Source: a virus. Taken from it: 24,888 nt of DNA. Positions 6,887 through 19,700 of this stretch are shown here, one piece after another (position 1 is the stretch's first letter; each line of letters starts with the position of its first letter). Both the position numbers and the translations under genes were made by a program. The notes beneath the pieces are model-generated. The model did no database searches and was not told the origin of the DNA. It saw only the letters and a list, made by a program, of their open reading frames with translations. The stretch is from IMG/VR virus record IMGVR_UViG_3300017730_000077, positions 1 through 24,888 of that record; one strand, 5' to 3'.

Positions 6887-8790
6887 TGGCACAATTAAAT
6901 TTAACAGAGTTAGATTTTGAAGATATAAAAGTTAATTTAAAATCTTTTCTAAAATCACAGAGTGAATTTTCAGATTATAATTTTGAGGGTTCGGGCTTAG
7001 CAACACTTATAGATTTGTTAGCATACAACACACATTACAATGGTATGTTAGCACACATGATTTCAAATGAAAATTTTATTGATACTGCGGTAAAAAGAGA
7101 ATCTGTAGTATCTATTGCAAAGGCATTAGGATATACACCGAGATCATATCTAGGTGCAAGTGCTACAGTAACAATTACAGTTACCCCTCCTACATCTTTT
7201 ACAGATACGACTTTAGAACTAACTAGAGATACTGCATTTACATCTGCCAATGGTGGCGGATCATATCAATTTTATCCTTTAGAAAGTGTAACAGCTTCTG
7301 CTCAAGTAATAGATGGCGTAACGGTATTTGTATTTTCAAATTTAATACTAAAAGAAGGTGTAAGAACATCAAATCAATTTACAGTAGAGACAGCAAATCC
7401 TCAAGGCCCTTATATTATTCCTAATAAAAGTGTAGACGCATCGACAATACGAGCAAGAGTACAAACATCTTTAGGAGACACTTCACTAACTACTTGGAAC
7501 AAATCTACAACAATACTAGATGTTAAAAAAGATTCTAGAGTATTTTGGATAGAAGAAGGAATAGATGGTTTAACACAAGTAAGATTTGGAGACGGCGTAA
7601 TAGGACAAAAACTTGATGTAGATAATATCGTTTCATTAGATTATATTGCAAGTTCCGGCACTACGCCTAATGGTGCAAGCACATTTAATGTAGCAGGTAT
7701 TGTAGCACAATCAGGCGAGACTGTTTCTGTTACAACATCAAGTCCAGCATCGGGCGGTAACATACAAGAAACAGTAGATGAGATTAGATTTAACGCACCA
7801 AGATTAAATGCTACAAGAGATAGAGCAGTAACAGAATCAGATTACAAATCATTAATATTACAAAGTAACTCTAACATACAATCAGTGGCAGTTTGGGGAG
7901 GAGAGAAAAACGATCCCCCTATATATGGTAAGGTATTTATTTCATTAAATCCTGTTGCAGGACAAATTATAACAGATCAAGATAAAGACAATATTAAGAA
8001 TAGTATTATTGATCCTAAAACTCCTGTAGCTATTATACCTGAATTTGTAGATCCAGAGTACACATACTTACAACTTGATGTGACATCTACATACAATCCT
8101 AAAATTACATCTTTGACAAAAGGTGAAATAGAAACAGCAATTAAATTACAAATAGAAAATTATTTTACTAACTATCTAAACAAATTAAATAAAAGTTTTT
8201 ATTATAGTAGATTACACGATCTAATTAATTCACAAACACCCGCTATTATATCTACTAATATACAAATAGGATTACAAAAAAGAGTTAAGGTTGTATTAGA
8301 TAGTGACTTTAACTATACGGTTAAATTTAATCAAAAACTTAATCCAAGAGAATTAACAAGTACATTTTTTAACCTGGAAACATCAGGCACAACAAGCAAA
8401 GTAACATTAGTTGATGTACCAGCAGCCACAGTAGTTGCACCTTTATATAGTGGAACCGGAGTAGTTAATGCAGTATCATTAGACGGTTCACTTGTAAAAG
8501 CAGTAGGAACAATAAACTATGATACAGGAACTGTAGAGCTTCCTGGAATGAAAATTAAAAGTTTATTAGGAACAGAAACAAGTTTAAGAATTAATGTACG
8601 CCCTCATGATAGTATTAAAGATATTACTACACAGGCATTGGTTAGAACATCAGATACTAGTACAGCAGCAGTTATTGCTAAACCGTCTCGTAATACAGTT
8701 TTAATTCAAGATGATAGTGTTTTAAATTCTACAATTAATACAACATCAGGTATAAAAATAACAGCTAATAAAGAAGTCGAAGAAATTTAA
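6886..8790 (+). CDS. 6: Baseplate wedge protein gp6
   Basis: The protein has 634 residues, close to T4 gp6 (660). The N-terminal block [20 protein letters not shown] (41-60), then [20 protein letters not shown] (62-81) and [15 protein letters not shown], is the hallmark of the gp6/gpJ baseplate family. Later come VRFGDGVIG with the '[11 protein letters not shown]' turn (near 232-262), [20 protein letters not shown] (about 297-316) with [11 protein letters not shown], and the domain [20 protein letters not shown] (about 405-424) followed by [15 protein letters not shown] (about 475-490), as in other family members. Two gp6 chains and one gp7 form each wedge and dimerise into the ring. TAATG overlaps couple it to gp25 before and the gp7-like gene after. 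Confidence 0.92.
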   Translation: MAQLNLTELDFEDIKVNLKSFLKSQSEFSDYNFEGSGLATLIDLLAYNTHYNGMLAHMISNENFIDTAVKRESVVSIAKALGYTPRSYLGASATVTITVTPPTSFTDTTLELTRDTAFTSANGGGSYQFYPLESVTASAQVIDGVTVFVFSNLILKEGVRTSNQFTVETANPQGPYIIPNKSVDASTIRARVQTSLGDTSLTTWNKSTTILDVKKDSRVFWIEEGIDGLTQVRFGDGVIGQKLDVDNIVSLDYIASSGTTPNGASTFNVAGIVAQSGETVSVTTSSPASGGNIQETVDEIRFNAPRLNATRDRAVTESDYKSLILQSNSNIQSVAVWGGEKNDPPIYGKVFISLNPVAGQIITDQDKDNIKNSIIDPKTPVAIIPEFVDPEYTYLQLDVTSTYNPKITSLTKGEIETAIKLQIENYFTNYLNKLNKSFYYSRLHDLINSQTPAIISTNIQIGLQKRVKVVLDSDFNYTVKFNQKLNPRELTSTFFNLETSGTTSKVTLVDVPAATVVAPLYSGTGVVNAVSLDGSLVKAVGTINYDTGTVELPGMKIKSLLGTETSLRINVRPHDSIKDITTQALVRTSDTSTAAVIAKPSRNTVLIQDDSVLNSTINTTSGIKITANKEVEEI

Positions 8791-11660
8791 TGGCAGATTA
8801 TATTCCATCATTTTATAGATATGTATCATCTATAACAGTTACAGCCGGAGGGTCGGGGTATAATAATGCTCCTACAGTTACTATTGCTGGTGGTGATGGA
8901 ACAGGTGCTACAGCTACTGCAACAATTTTTAGTGGTGCGATAACAGGGTTTGTTATTACAAACAAAGGTACGGGTTATACATCAGCACCAGTAGTTACAA
9001 TAACACCTCATGCTAGCGATACATCAGCAACAGGTGCAGCAGGTACAGCTGTATTAGACGCAGCTCAAAGCGCCTCTAGTTTAGAAACAAAAAACAATAG
9101 TTTTTTAATTAAGGAACAAGTACCTCAATATATTAGAACAGAGTATCCTACTTTTGTAACATTTATTGAAAAATATTATGCCTTTATGGATAGTAATTAT
9201 TCAAATACAACAAATTATGTCTCTGATATAGATTACGCTCAAGAAGAATTTTTAGATAAATGGCGAGGAGCTTTAGTATCAGATTTTCCTAAACTATTAA
9301 GCGTAGACAAATCATTCTTTTATAAAAGAGCAAAGGATTTTTATGAGTCAAAAGGTAGTAAACGATCTATAGAGGCTTGGTTTAGAGTATTATTTAATGA
9401 GAATGTAGAAGTATTATATCCTTATCAATATGTACTTAAACCCTCAGACGGTATCTATAATGTAGAAACTGCCGTTAAAATTCAAGAAGCAGAACATGGT
9501 GGTGGTAGTTTAGAACCCCTCTCATTAGAAGGTAAAAAGATTGATCTTAGATATAAAGAAACTACTGGTACAGTTACAATTACAAAAACTGTTAATGCTA
9601 GTGTAAGAAGAGTAGAGAAGAATACATATCAAACAAATGGATTGACCTTACAAAGATTCGAGTTAATCTTAGCATTCGACGATGCTAATGTAACAACTAT
9701 TGAAGGCCCTGGAGCAGGTGCAGATTTAACAGCTAGTGTTTCCGGAGGAGGAGTTTCAGGTATTGCAGTTACTGCCTCAGGTTCGGGCTACAACGCAGCG
9801 CCTCCTATACAAATTTACCCAGCAACAGGCGATACAATAACAACACAGGCAACAGCACACGCACTAGTAACTGATGGAAAAATTACAAGTGTTGTTGTAG
9901 ACAATGCAGGGGTAGGTTATACAAGTGCTCCTACAATAGAATTAGATTTAGAAACTATAAAATCATATGTTGTCGATGATGGTGCACCTAACACCGATGA
10001 TGATATATACGGATATGTTGTTAGAGTATTAACAGGCGTATCATTTAAATCTTATACTGGCTCAGAAGCTAACGCAGGATTTAAAGTAGGACAAATATAT
10101 TCTATAAACGAAACAGGCGATGACGGAAAAGCATACGCCATCTCAGGATATTTTGCTGAAGATTATACATTTATAGGAGGCTCTAATGATGCCTATATAA
10201 GAATAACAGCTATAACAACAGCAGGTTTACCTTCAGCATTTACCGTTGTAAACCCAGGATCAACATTCCTTAAAGATACAGCGGACATACAAATTACTTC
10301 TCCCTCAGGAGAGACATGTAACATTACATTAACAACTGGATATCTATTTTCATACGAAGGTAAATATAAAAACGACCAAGGTAAATTATCCGATGTCAAT
10401 GTACTGGCAGACAACAACAGATACCAACCATATTCATATGTAATTAAATCGGGTATTGCACAAACAACCTGGGATAGATCTATAAGAGATACAGTTCATC
10501 CTTCAGGTATGGAAGTGTTTGGAGATTTAATTGTTAAAAGTGAAATAGACTTTAATGTACAATTTAGTGTTGAATCTACAGGATATAGATTCTTCATATT
10601 TGATGCCGACGATCTAGTAACGACAGTTGAAACTGTTGGCGTATTAGTAAGTAAAGCAATAACAGACGCACCTACAGTAGCAGAATCTCATGGAATACAT
10701 TTTGTTCCTGCAGTTAAGACTGAAAGTGTACTTGGAACAGATCAAGGCATAAACCCTTATTGTGTAAGTGGTTATTGGAATGATGACTCTGACGGAGTAT
10801 CAGCCGATAACTATAACATAGGAGACGATCAATTTATAGTGGATGTTTCCAAAGCGTTTGTGGAGACTCTAACTGTTTCTGATAGTGTTGCAGAAGATGC
10901 AATAGATATTAGTTTCATTAGAACATTTACTGATTCTACAATATCAGTAACTGATGCCCCAGCAAAACACTTTACTAAAGCATTCCTAGAGGCATTCAAC
11001 AATACTTATTGGACACCAGCATCTGGCTCTTCAGCATATACAAATGATGAAGCAGATAACGGGGACTTCCAATATTATGTTGCTACAAGTAATGGTTCCG
11101 TAACAGCTACAGAATCTATTAATGTAGAAAGAATATTAAGTATTACAGATCCTAACGACACAGTATCAGTAACTGAGGTTGCTCAAATAAATACAACTTT
11201 CTCGAGAGCCTTAAGTGATACTGGTACAGCACAAGATTCAAGTTATGTAATGAATCTAAGTGTTTCTTATACTGATACAACATCTAACACAGACACAAAT
11301 GTATTATCAGTATCCAAAGTAATAGCTAATGCAGTTTCAAATATTACAGAAACAGTAGTATTAGCATACTTCAATAATGTAACAGAGTCCGTAGCAGTAA
11401 GTGATTCTGATACATTACAATTAAATAAACCAGTTTCTGAATCTTTAACAGGATCGGAAGCGATAAACAGTATAAATACAAGTAAAGGAATAACAGATAA
11501 CACCTCAGGTGTTGCAGAATCCTTAGCTAATGCACTTAACAAACCAGCAGTAGCTGATAGTGCAGGAGCTACAGACGTAGGTATAGGATCAGTACAAGAT
11601 TATGCAGATCCAACATATCTTTCAGAGGATTATGTAGGAACCGGTTGGAACTTTACATAA
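8790..11660 (+). CDS. 7: Baseplate wedge protein gp7-like, with repeat insertions
   Basis: A 956-residue protein in the gp7 slot between gp6 and gp8 (T4 gp7: 1032). The core at about 105-225 contains [60 protein letters not shown] and LKPSDGIY, which I recognise from marine T4-like wedge proteins and which resembles the P2 gpI-type module. Two pairs of glycine-rich YTSAP-type repeats lie at about 13-80 and 315-400, the first pair in front of the core. From about 610 to 936 is a chain of imperfect Ser/Thr/Asp-rich repeats of about 30 residues ([37 protein letters not shown]). No enzyme motif is seen. gp7 initiates wedge assembly in T4. The gp7 name follows gene order; the decoration by repeats is unlike T4. 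Confidence 0.75.
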   Translation: MADYIPSFYRYVSSITVTAGGSGYNNAPTVTIAGGDGTGATATATIFSGAITGFVITNKGTGYTSAPVVTITPHASDTSATGAAGTAVLDAAQSASSLETKNNSFLIKEQVPQYIRTEYPTFVTFIEKYYAFMDSNYSNTTNYVSDIDYAQEEFLDKWRGALVSDFPKLLSVDKSFFYKRAKDFYESKGSKRSIEAWFRVLFNENVEVLYPYQYVLKPSDGIYNVETAVKIQEAEHGGGSLEPLSLEGKKIDLRYKETTGTVTITKTVNASVRRVEKNTYQTNGLTLQRFELILAFDDANVTTIEGPGAGADLTASVSGGGVSGIAVTASGSGYNAAPPIQIYPATGDTITTQATAHALVTDGKITSVVVDNAGVGYTSAPTIELDLETIKSYVVDDGAPNTDDDIYGYVVRVLTGVSFKSYTGSEANAGFKVGQIYSINETGDDGKAYAISGYFAEDYTFIGGSNDAYIRITAITTAGLPSAFTVVNPGSTFLKDTADIQITSPSGETCNITLTTGYLFSYEGKYKNDQGKLSDVNVLADNNRYQPYSYVIKSGIAQTTWDRSIRDTVHPSGMEVFGDLIVKSEIDFNVQFSVESTGYRFFIFDADDLVTTVETVGVLVSKAITDAPTVAESHGIHFVPAVKTESVLGTDQGINPYCVSGYWNDDSDGVSADNYNIGDDQFIVDVSKAFVETLTVSDSVAEDAIDISFIRTFTDSTISVTDAPAKHFTKAFLEAFNNTYWTPASGSSAYTNDEADNGDFQYYVATSNGSVTATESINVERILSITDPNDTVSVTEVAQINTTFSRALSDTGTAQDSSYVMNLSVSYTDTTSNTDTNVLSVSKVIANAVSNITETVVLAYFNNVTESVAVSDSDTLQLNKPVSESLTGSEAINSINTSKGITDNTSGVAESLANALNKPAVADSAGATDVGIGSVQDYADPTYLSEDYVGTGWNFT
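8827..9050 (+). repeat. YTSAP-type repeat pair in the N-terminus of the gp7-like protein
   Basis: Two copies of a beta-rich module of about 35 residues with the pattern I-T-V-T-x-x-G-x-G-Y-x-x-A-P-x-V-T-I followed by a Gly/Thr/Ala loop ([12 protein letters not shown] and [12 protein letters not shown]). Related pairs occur again in this gene near 9735-9950, in gp8 and in the giant tail protein. Confidence 0.85.
9735..9950 (+). repeat. Second YTSAP-type repeat pair in the gp7-like protein
   Basis: Two more copies ([18 protein letters not shown] and [18 protein letters not shown]) of the module. A weaker fifth copy may follow near 10215-10330 ([18 protein letters not shown]). Confidence 0.75.
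10620..11600 (+). repeat. Ser/Asp-rich tandem repeats at the C-terminus of the gp7-like protein
   Basis: About eight to ten imperfect units of roughly 25-45 residues. Each pairs a V-S-D-S or V-T-x-S/D strand ([60 protein letters not shown]) with a following K-x-[FI] or N-K-P segment. The divergence is high, so unit borders are approximate. Confidence 0.6.
11471..11478 (+). promoter_or_regulatory. Possible internal late promoter (TATAAATA) inside the gp7-like gene
   Basis: Exact octamer about 205 bases before the start of the 147-residue virion protein gene. In AT-rich coding DNA a chance match is quite possible, so this is only a candidate for extra transcription of the downstream genes. Confidence 0.3.
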
Positions 11661-11683
11661 GCTAAACATATTAGGAGAATAAA

Positions 11684-12127
11684 ATGTTTAAAAATGATAA
11701 ATCAGAAGCTACAGGTAAGCTTACTATTGAAATCAAAAACCCTCAGGGCACAGTAATCGACACAAGGGAAGTAAAAAACCTTGTTGTTGACGACGGCCTT
11801 GAATTTATTGCGTCCAGAATGAAGGACACAACATCAACAGCTATGTCTCATATGGCTATTGGAACAGGATCAACAGCAGCAGCAGCTGCTGATACGGCTC
11901 TTGGAACAGAAGCAGCGAGACAAGGATTAACCTCTACAACTGTTACAGCAAATGCTGTAGCTTATGTTGCATCTTTTGCAGCAGGAACAGGTACAGGAGC
12001 TATCACAGAAGCAGGTATTTTAAATGCAAGTTCAGGTGGTTCTCTACTTTGTAGAACAGTTTTTAGTGTTGTTAATAAAGGGGCTTCGGACTCAATGACA
12101 ATTACTTGGACAGTAACAATTTCTTAA
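11684..12127 (+). CDS. Conserved small virion structural protein
   Basis: A 147-residue protein of a family I recognise from marine T4-like phages but cannot name. It opens with a beta-hairpin (GKLTIEIKNPQGTVIDTREV), then VKNLVVDDGLEFIASRM (30-46), MSHMAIGTG (54-62), an Ala/Thr-rich middle, GTGTGAITEAGILNASSGG and a C-terminal strand DSMTITWTVTIS. There is no signal peptide or enzyme motif; the beta-rich, Gly/Ser/Ala-heavy composition suggests a decorating or adaptor protein of the tail. AGGAGA at about 11672 gives a strong ribosome site, 24 bases after the gp7-like stop. Standing between gp7 and gp8, where T4 has no gene, it may attach to one of them. Codon use resembles the neighbours, with slightly higher GC, perhaps reflecting high expression. 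Confidence 0.75.
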   Translation: MFKNDKSEATGKLTIEIKNPQGTVIDTREVKNLVVDDGLEFIASRMKDTTSTAMSHMAIGTGSTAAAAADTALGTEAARQGLTSTTVTANAVAYVASFAAGTGTGAITEAGILNASSGGSLLCRTVFSVVNKGASDSMTITWTVTIS

Positions 12128-12136
12128 GGGAAATAA

Positions 12137-13723
12137 ATGGCTCTAGTACTTCGCAGACTAGGTAGAGTAGAATTAGCAAGGACATTTCATAGAGATGTTC
12201 GTAATAACAATGACTATTTTCACTTTGCCGTAGGTAGAACAGAGGCTTGGTCTGATGACACAAGCCCTGAACTTCCTGTCGATAATGATTCTTATGTTTC
12301 AGCGTTTAGACGGAGCATGATGTTTACCCAAAGAATTGATTCTGCAGATGTTTGTTTACTAGCTAAACGAACAAATTGGACACAAGGCACGGTGTATGAT
12401 GAGTATGACGATAATATATCTTCATCACAACAAACATACTCCGGAGCCTCCAATATTGCAGAAGGTATATTTTTTATAATGACTGATGAATTTAAAGTAT
12501 ATAAATGTATCAGTAATAATAATAACGGACCAAGTACTGTTAAACCATCAAGTACAGGAACATCTGTATTTGAACTATCCGATAATTACAATTGGAAATT
12601 TATGTTCCAAATCTCAGCATCAGATCAAAATAAATTTTTAGATGCGGATTTTATTCCTGTAAGAAAATTAACAGGAAATCCTACACATGATGTTACAGGA
12701 GAAGTAGATAGTATTACTATAACTGCAGGAGGCACAGGTTATACTAGTGTTCCTACAGTAGTAATTCAAGGTGATGGAGATGGTTTGGCAGCAGGCACAG
12801 CCACTATATCAGGCGGTGCAGTAACAGGAGTTACAATATCAGCATCAGGTTCTGGTTATAGTTTTGCTTTTGTATCATTCACAGGAGGTGGAGGTTCAGG
12901 TGCAGCAGGTACAGTTAATTTAGGAGACGCAGATTCTCTTCCAACATTACAGAGTGCCGTAGAAGGTGCAGCTGTTAGCGGAACTTTAGATAGAGTTATT
13001 GTAACAGCAGCAGGACAAGACTATGCAGAAAGTGATGTACAATGTACAGTAGAAGGCGACGGCTCAGGAGCAGAAGCAAGCGCTTATGTTAATTCAGCAA
13101 CAGGAGCTATTACAAAAATAAGAGTAACGAATCCAGGTTCAGGATATTCTTATGCAGACATAGTTATTACAAACACAGCAGCTCCAGGAACAGGAGCATC
13201 AGCTAGAGCTATTGTATCACCTCAAGGTGGACATGGTTCAAATGCACCCAGAGAATTATTTGCTCATAATGTGGGTGTAACAGTATCATTCTCAGACAAT
13301 GATAATAGAGATTTAATATTAGGCAATGACTTTAGACAAATTGCTTTAATAAAAAATGTTAAGACACCTGGAGGTGTAACATATACAACAAACACAGCTA
13401 CAACCTGTCATATAATTAATGTAGCATCAGTATCAGATTATGCAATAGATGATATTATTACATCAAACGATGGAGGTTCATTTACTGTTATACAAATAGA
13501 TTCAACAAACAAAAATATATATTTAACATCTACAAATCCGGCAATAACAGTTAATTCAACATTAACAAATACCACTCAAAGTAAGAGTAGTTTGAGTATA
13601 AATAGTTTAACAGATCCAGAAGTTGATAACGCTACAGGAGAGGTTATTTACTTAGATAATAGATCGCCAATTATTAGATCGGCGGACCAAGTAGAACAAA
13701 TAAAGGCATTGATTAGGTTTTAA
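12137..13723 (+). CDS. 8: Baseplate wedge protein gp8 with a repeat-domain insertion
   Basis: A 528-residue gp8 homologue, about 190 longer than T4 gp8 (334). The N-terminal part has DYFHFAVGRTEAWSDDTSPE (26-45; T4 'NTIFITFGRSEPWSSNENE'), DSYVSAFRRSMMFTQRIDSA, KVYKCISNNNNGPST (120-134) and DNYNWKFMFQIS. The C-terminus GEVIYLDNRSPIIRSADQVE (501-520) then QIKALIRF matches T4 'GEMIYMENRPPIIMAMDQTEEINILFTF' closely. Between about 190 and 360 lie four YTSxP-type repeats absent from T4 gp8, which explain the extra length. gp8 dimers brace gp7 and gp10 in the T4 wedge. AAGGGA ahead of the ATG (near 12126) is the ribosome site. Confidence 0.88.
   Translation: MALVLRRLGRVELARTFHRDVRNNNDYFHFAVGRTEAWSDDTSPELPVDNDSYVSAFRRSMMFTQRIDSADVCLLAKRTNWTQGTVYDEYDDNISSSQQTYSGASNIAEGIFFIMTDEFKVYKCISNNNNGPSTVKPSSTGTSVFELSDNYNWKFMFQISASDQNKFLDADFIPVRKLTGNPTHDVTGEVDSITITAGGTGYTSVPTVVIQGDGDGLAAGTATISGGAVTGVTISASGSGYSFAFVSFTGGGGSGAAGTVNLGDADSLPTLQSAVEGAAVSGTLDRVIVTAAGQDYAESDVQCTVEGDGSGAEASAYVNSATGAITKIRVTNPGSGYSYADIVITNTAAPGTGASARAIVSPQGGHGSNAPRELFAHNVGVTVSFSDNDNRDLILGNDFRQIALIKNVKTPGGVTYTTNTATTCHIINVASVSDYAIDDIITSNDGGSFTVIQIDSTNKNIYLTSTNPAITVNSTLTNTTQSKSSLSINSLTDPEVDNATGEVIYLDNRSPIIRSADQVEQIKALIRF
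12705..13220 (+). repeat. Four YTSxP-type repeats inserted in gp8
   Basis: Copies read [59 protein letters not shown] and ITKIRVTNPGSGYSYADIVI, each followed by a Gly/Ala-rich loop. They lie between two blocks that align with T4 gp8, so they are an insertion into the wedge fold. Confidence 0.8.
13597..13604 (+). promoter_or_regulatory. Possible late promoter for the giant tail gene
   Basis: Exact TATAAATA with the same AG flank as the intergenic ones, 122 bases before the 13727 start, inside the gp8 3' end. The giant gene has only a weak ribosome site of its own. A chance match cannot be excluded. Confidence 0.4.
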
Positions 13724-13726
13724 CAA

Positions 13727-16700
13727 ATGGCATTAAATTTAAATACATCACCATACTACGACGATTTTAGCGACGACAAAAGATTTCATCGCGTTTTGTT
13801 TAAGCCAGGCGTAGCGGTACAGGCTCGAGAGCTAACTCAATTACAAACAATTTTACAAGACCAATTAGATAAAGGATTTGGTTTTGTAATACAAGAAGGC
13901 GCAGTTATAACAGGTTGCGCAGAATCTACAGAGTCTGTTAATTGGATTAAAGTTAACGACACAGACGCAGCAGCAAATGCCATAGACAATACAACTCTTG
14001 CTAACTTTGTAGGAAAAGAAATTTCCGGAGGAACTACCGCCCTACAAGCAAAAATTATTGCAGTAGAAACAGGAGCAGTTGGTGACGCTCCTAATTTAAA
14101 AACACTTTATCTTAAATATCTAAATTCAAGCACAAGTTATACTAACTTCACATCAGGTGAAGAATTAACAGTTTATACACCAAACACAGGCCCAGGAAAT
14201 TCAGCAACAGATTTAAACGGTTTTACTTTCGTTGTAAATAATCTAACAGGTAATAATTTTACAGCAAAATATTACGGGGCAACAAATAGAGTTACATTAC
14301 AACCTGGTATTATATATGCTCGAGGTTCCTTTATTAAAACAGATACAATATCTTGTTTAGTAGATAAGTATAATGAACTACTACCTAAAAATGTAGGCTT
14401 TGTTGTCGAAGAATCCATTGCAGGCGCAGCCACAGATTCATCTTTATTAGATCCTGCACAAGGCTCATTTAACTATAATGCACCTGGTTCAGACAGACTT
14501 AAATTTACAGTAACATTAAAAGCTTTTGATAAAAGCGCAACAAAACCAGAAAATTTTTATACATACGCACACTTTCAAGACGGAGCTATACAACAAATAA
14601 GTCTTAAAGACAGTCCATTACATGGCGTAGGAAATATTTTAGCAAATAGAACTTATGATGAATCTGGTAATTATCTTGTTAAAGGTAATACGGTTTCATT
14701 AAGAGAACATTTAGACGAAAACAACAACGGTGGAATATACTCAGCAAGCAACGGTGGATCTAAAGACGCACTAATGATACAAGTTGATCCTGGTGTTGCT
14801 TATGTAGGAGGACACAAGAGAGAACTATTAAGTTCTAAGCGTATTCCTTTTATGAAGCCCACAATGAATGTTACAAAAGAATCTCAACCTATATCAACAT
14901 CATATGGTAACTATGTTTTAATAGATAATATTACAGGAACATTTGATGTAGATGGTGGTGAGAAAATAGATTTATTTAATAATACAGCAGGAGCAGGCGG
15001 TGCGGGTGCTAAAATTGGAGAAGCCAAAATAAGACAATTGGTTTACGAAAGCGGAACTATAGGATCAACAGCAGCACAATACAGATTATATCTATACGAT
15101 ATCCAAATGCTTAGTGGAGACTTTACAGCTGTTAAGAGTGTAGATTTTAATAACGGCGAAACTTGGGGAGGTGTAGGTAATACAGTTCAAGAAAGTTCTA
15201 AAGCTGTATTGAAAGAAAGTAAGGTAAACAAACTAGTTTATAGATTGCCATTTAAAAATATTAAAACATTAAAAGCAGAAACAGGCAACACATACGATTA
15301 CACATTCCAATATCAGAAAGAATTTAATATTGAATTGGCTGCAGGCACAGGTAAAGCATCTATTACACTTTCTGGAAATGAAACATTTCCTTATTCAGGT
15401 ACATTAACTGATACACAAAAACAAGATTTTATAGCTATAGCAAAAGTAGGATTTACACAAAACTCTGCTACAATAGCAGCAGGTCAATATCTAGATTTAA
15501 CATCTAATAATTCTAACGCAACAGTTACAGTTACAGGCTCACAGGCTATAGAAATAGATCTGGGTGGGGCGGTTACAGGAACAGGAACAATAAGAGTATA
15601 TGCAAATGTACAAGTAGCAGATGCAAATCCAATTGCTAAAACTCTCAACGCTTCACAGTATGTTAAAATAGATACAGGTACACATGTTGCAGGAACAACA
15701 GGTGAATATAATTTAGGCTTAGTAGATTTATATAAAATAGAATCAATTACAGCAGGCACAAATTCAGACTATACAACAGGCCAAGTAGATGTAACAGCAG
15801 ACTTTAGATCTATTACAGGACAGCAAGATAGTTTTTATGGACAAGCAAAAATATTTCAAAGAGGCACAAGTACTTTAAATCTTACAACAAATAGATATAT
15901 TGTTGTTAAATTATCTGTATTTTCACAAACAATTTCAGGCCCTTCATTTGCTTGTTTAGATAGTTATCCAGTAGATGATGCTACGGCAACATTGCCAGCA
16001 GATAAAATTAGAACAGAAAATGTTCCTTTATATAATTCTCAAAAATATGGTGATTTTGATTTAAGAGACAGTATAGATTTCCGTCCATATGTAGCTAATA
16101 CAGCAACACTTACAGGAACATTAGGTAGTGCTACAGTCAACCCTACAAACGATAAATTAATTAACAAACCAGGTCAGGGTTTAAGTAATCCTGTACCCAC
16201 AAAGACATTTAGCACAGATTTAAAATATTATCAAGGCAAAAAACTTAGATTAGTATTAGACTTTGATGGCGAATATAGAATAGTAGAAGGTTCATATTCA
16301 GACAACCCTACAATGCCAGCAGAGCCAGCCAACTCAATGACAATGGCATTGCTTGATCTACCACCATATCCAAGTTTATCTCCTCAATCAGGTAAACTAG
16401 CAGGAAGACTAGACTACACAGCTACAATTAAAAATGTATCTCAGAAACGATTTACAATGAAAGAGATTGGTGGTTTAGAACAAAGAATTAAAAATTTAGA
16501 ATACTATGCCTCACTTAATCTATTAGAAACATTTGCTAAAGATCAAACGATTGTTAATAGCTCAGGTATTGATAGATTTAAAAATGGTATATTAGTAGAT
16601 CCTTTTACAGGACATAATGTAGGCTCAGTATTAGATCCTAATTATAAAATTTCAATTGATCCTAAATTGAAACATGCTAGGCCGTTCTTTGTACTTGAAA

Positions 16701-19700
16701 ATATTAGAACTCAATTGTTCCATAATATTTCATCTACAGCAACATACACAGGAACTGCATTAAGACAAACGGGTGCTAATATAACAGCGCCGTATAATAC
16801 AAAAATTTTAACAGAACAACAACAAGCATCTCAGACTGAGAACTTAGTTAAGGAACTTACATTCTTTTGGAATGGAGACATGGTCCTTACGCCAGATGTA
16901 GATAACTTTGTAGACACCTCAGTTCAGCCAGCAGTTAATAGAAACTTTGACGGCAACTACGACGCATGGGAAAACATGGCAAATGCTTGGGGCACACAAT
17001 GGGGCTCATGGGAAGACTCAGGTGCAGCAAATGTAACTACTTCTACAGAATCTATAAATGGTTTTGGAACAAATGGAAACGGTGGCGCACTTGCTACATT
17101 TACAACTACTACAACAGAACAAACACAAGTTAGACAGGGTATTGGTCTAGATGTTTCAGCAGGAACAGAATCACAATCATTAGGAGAGAAAGTAGTAGAC
17201 ATGGCTTTTGCTCCATTTATGAGAAGTCAATTAATCTTTGTTGAGGCAAATAGATTAAAACCTCTTACAAGAGTTTATCCATTCTTTGATGGAGAAGATG
17301 TATCAGCAAATTGTACAATGGACGATGGAAGTACAACTACATTAACAACAAATGCTAATGGAACAATAATAGTAAGATTCACACTTCCTACAGGAAGATT
17401 TAAAACAGGACAAAGAGTATTTAAACTTATAGATGATGCTAATAATCAGGAAAAAACAGCTAAGACATCTGCTAATGCGATATTTGAATCTTCAGGTTTC
17501 ATACAACAAAAACAAGATACTATATTAGGATTTAAAACAGCGAATGTAGCTTCCTCGGCTTTCTCAGATAGTCAAGTAGTAACAGATACAAGTATGTCCT
17601 ACAGTATTGGAACTGGAGCGCCTTTACCACCTCCACCGGCACCAGTGATTATTAATAATCCCCCGGTAGAAATTATAACAATACAACCTGTTCCTGTACC
17701 AGTACCTCAAATTGTAATACAACCAATACCAGATCCAGGTTTACCATCACCGTGGCCTCCTACTTCGTCTTTAACAACGCCAGCACCACAACCACCAGTT
17801 CCTGTACCACCAGTACCACCAACACCAACAGTTACAGTAACACTACCGTGGACACCACCAGTAACACCTGATATACAGCCTCCACCTCCTTTGCCGGTTC
17901 CGGAACCACCTGTGGTAATACAAGATCCTCCACCAGATGTAGTTCCTTGGAATCCTGGATTCCCTATTAGAGGACAGGGAGCGGGCGGATGGCCAAATAT
18001 TATTATTGATATGGGAGATGGTATTGGTAACTTAGTACTACCAGACATTATAATACCAGCAAGTCCACCACCTCCACCACCACTTCCAGTGGTTACTGCT
18101 TGGGAAGCACCTGAACTAGACTTTGGCGAGAACTTTGGTTGGAGTCCATTCCGAGGAGGAAGATCCGGGCGGGGACGAGGTAGAGATCCTTTAGCACAAA
18201 CATTTACAGTTAGCGGAATGCCAGGAGGCATCTTTATTACAGATATCGATGTTTACTTTAAAACTAAACCAGAAACTGGAGCTAACGGTGTAATAATGGA
18301 AATTAGAGAAGTTATTAATGGTGTTCCAGGTCCTCGTATCATACCTAATGGTACTAAGAAATTACATAGAAATCGTATTAACACTTCATCAGAATCTGGA
18401 GGAGTAACATCATTTGTTCCAACTAGCTTTGTATTTGATCAATTAGTATATTTACAAAACGATACAGAATATTGTTTTGTTCCTAAACCAGAGAATGATG
18501 ATGAAGGATATGAATTATACATTTCAGAATTGGGTGAAAATCAAATAGGAACAACAGAAAGAATTACTAAACAACCTCATGGAGGCATAATGTTTAGTTC
18601 TGCTAATGATAGAACATGGTCGCCTAATCAGTCAAAGGATATAATGTTTAGACTTAACAGAGCAAACTTTAAGTTAGGAACTACAACAGGTAAATTAGCA
18701 AACGAAAATTTAGATTGGATTAACTTTAGTTCTACAAGCACAGGCGAAGATATTAATTGGACACCTGGTAACTTTATACACGGATTCCATACAACATCAG
18801 TAACAGCAGGAGCAGGATATACAAGTGCTCCAACAGTAGTAGTAACGAACACAGGAACAAATGGAACAGGCTTTGCTGCTACAGCTACAGTCAGTGGTGG
18901 AGCAGTAACAGGTATTACAGTTACAAATCCAGGAACAGGATACACATCGGCACCAACACTTGTATTAACAGGTGGAGGCTATACAACGCAAGGTGCAGTA
19001 ACAATCCAAATTAAAAACGGATTAATAGAAAATTACAATTCTTTAGATAAACAATTAACAGTAAATAGACAAGGGGACTTAGCTCCTTTCTTAGTAGGAG
19101 ATGTTATTGGTAATGCAGACGGTTATGCTACTATAGGCTCATTTACAGATAAAGTAATTAATGAAATAGCATTAAACGGAGCTACTATATTACCAACACC
19201 TGCAGTAGCACTATTAGCTAAAATAGCAATTAATGAAACAAGTGCAGCCTCAGCAGTAGGCGCAGACGGCGTATCAGAAACATACACAGATATAGATTTT
19301 AATGTTACAACAAAATTAGAAAAAGAACATAGAATTTATAGTAGATCTAATGAATTAAATTCAATAGCAGCAGGTGGTTACGCAAATAATAAAACAGCTT
19401 TAGTTGAATTACAATTTACTACACAGCAAGAAAATGTTAGCCCAATTATATCAATGGATCAAATGGATTTATTGTGTATTGCTAATAGTGTAAACAATGA
19501 TTCAACTAATGAAGACACAAGATATAAAGGAAACGCTTCTTCTCGGTATATTACAAGAAGGGTAGTGTTGGAAGACGGCCAGGATGCAGAAGATCTAGAA
19601 GTATATCTAGATGCCGCTATTCCAACAGAAGGAAGTTTAAAAGTCTATGGTAAAATGCTAAATTCCGCAGACGAGTCAGACTTCCAGGATGATTTAGGAT

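Noticed and set aside
17707-18231. Minus-strand open frame rich in Gly, antisense to the proline-rich stalk
   Set aside because: Proline codons (CCA/CCT) read as Gly/Trp/Arg codons on the other strand without stops, so the open frame is a by-product of composition.
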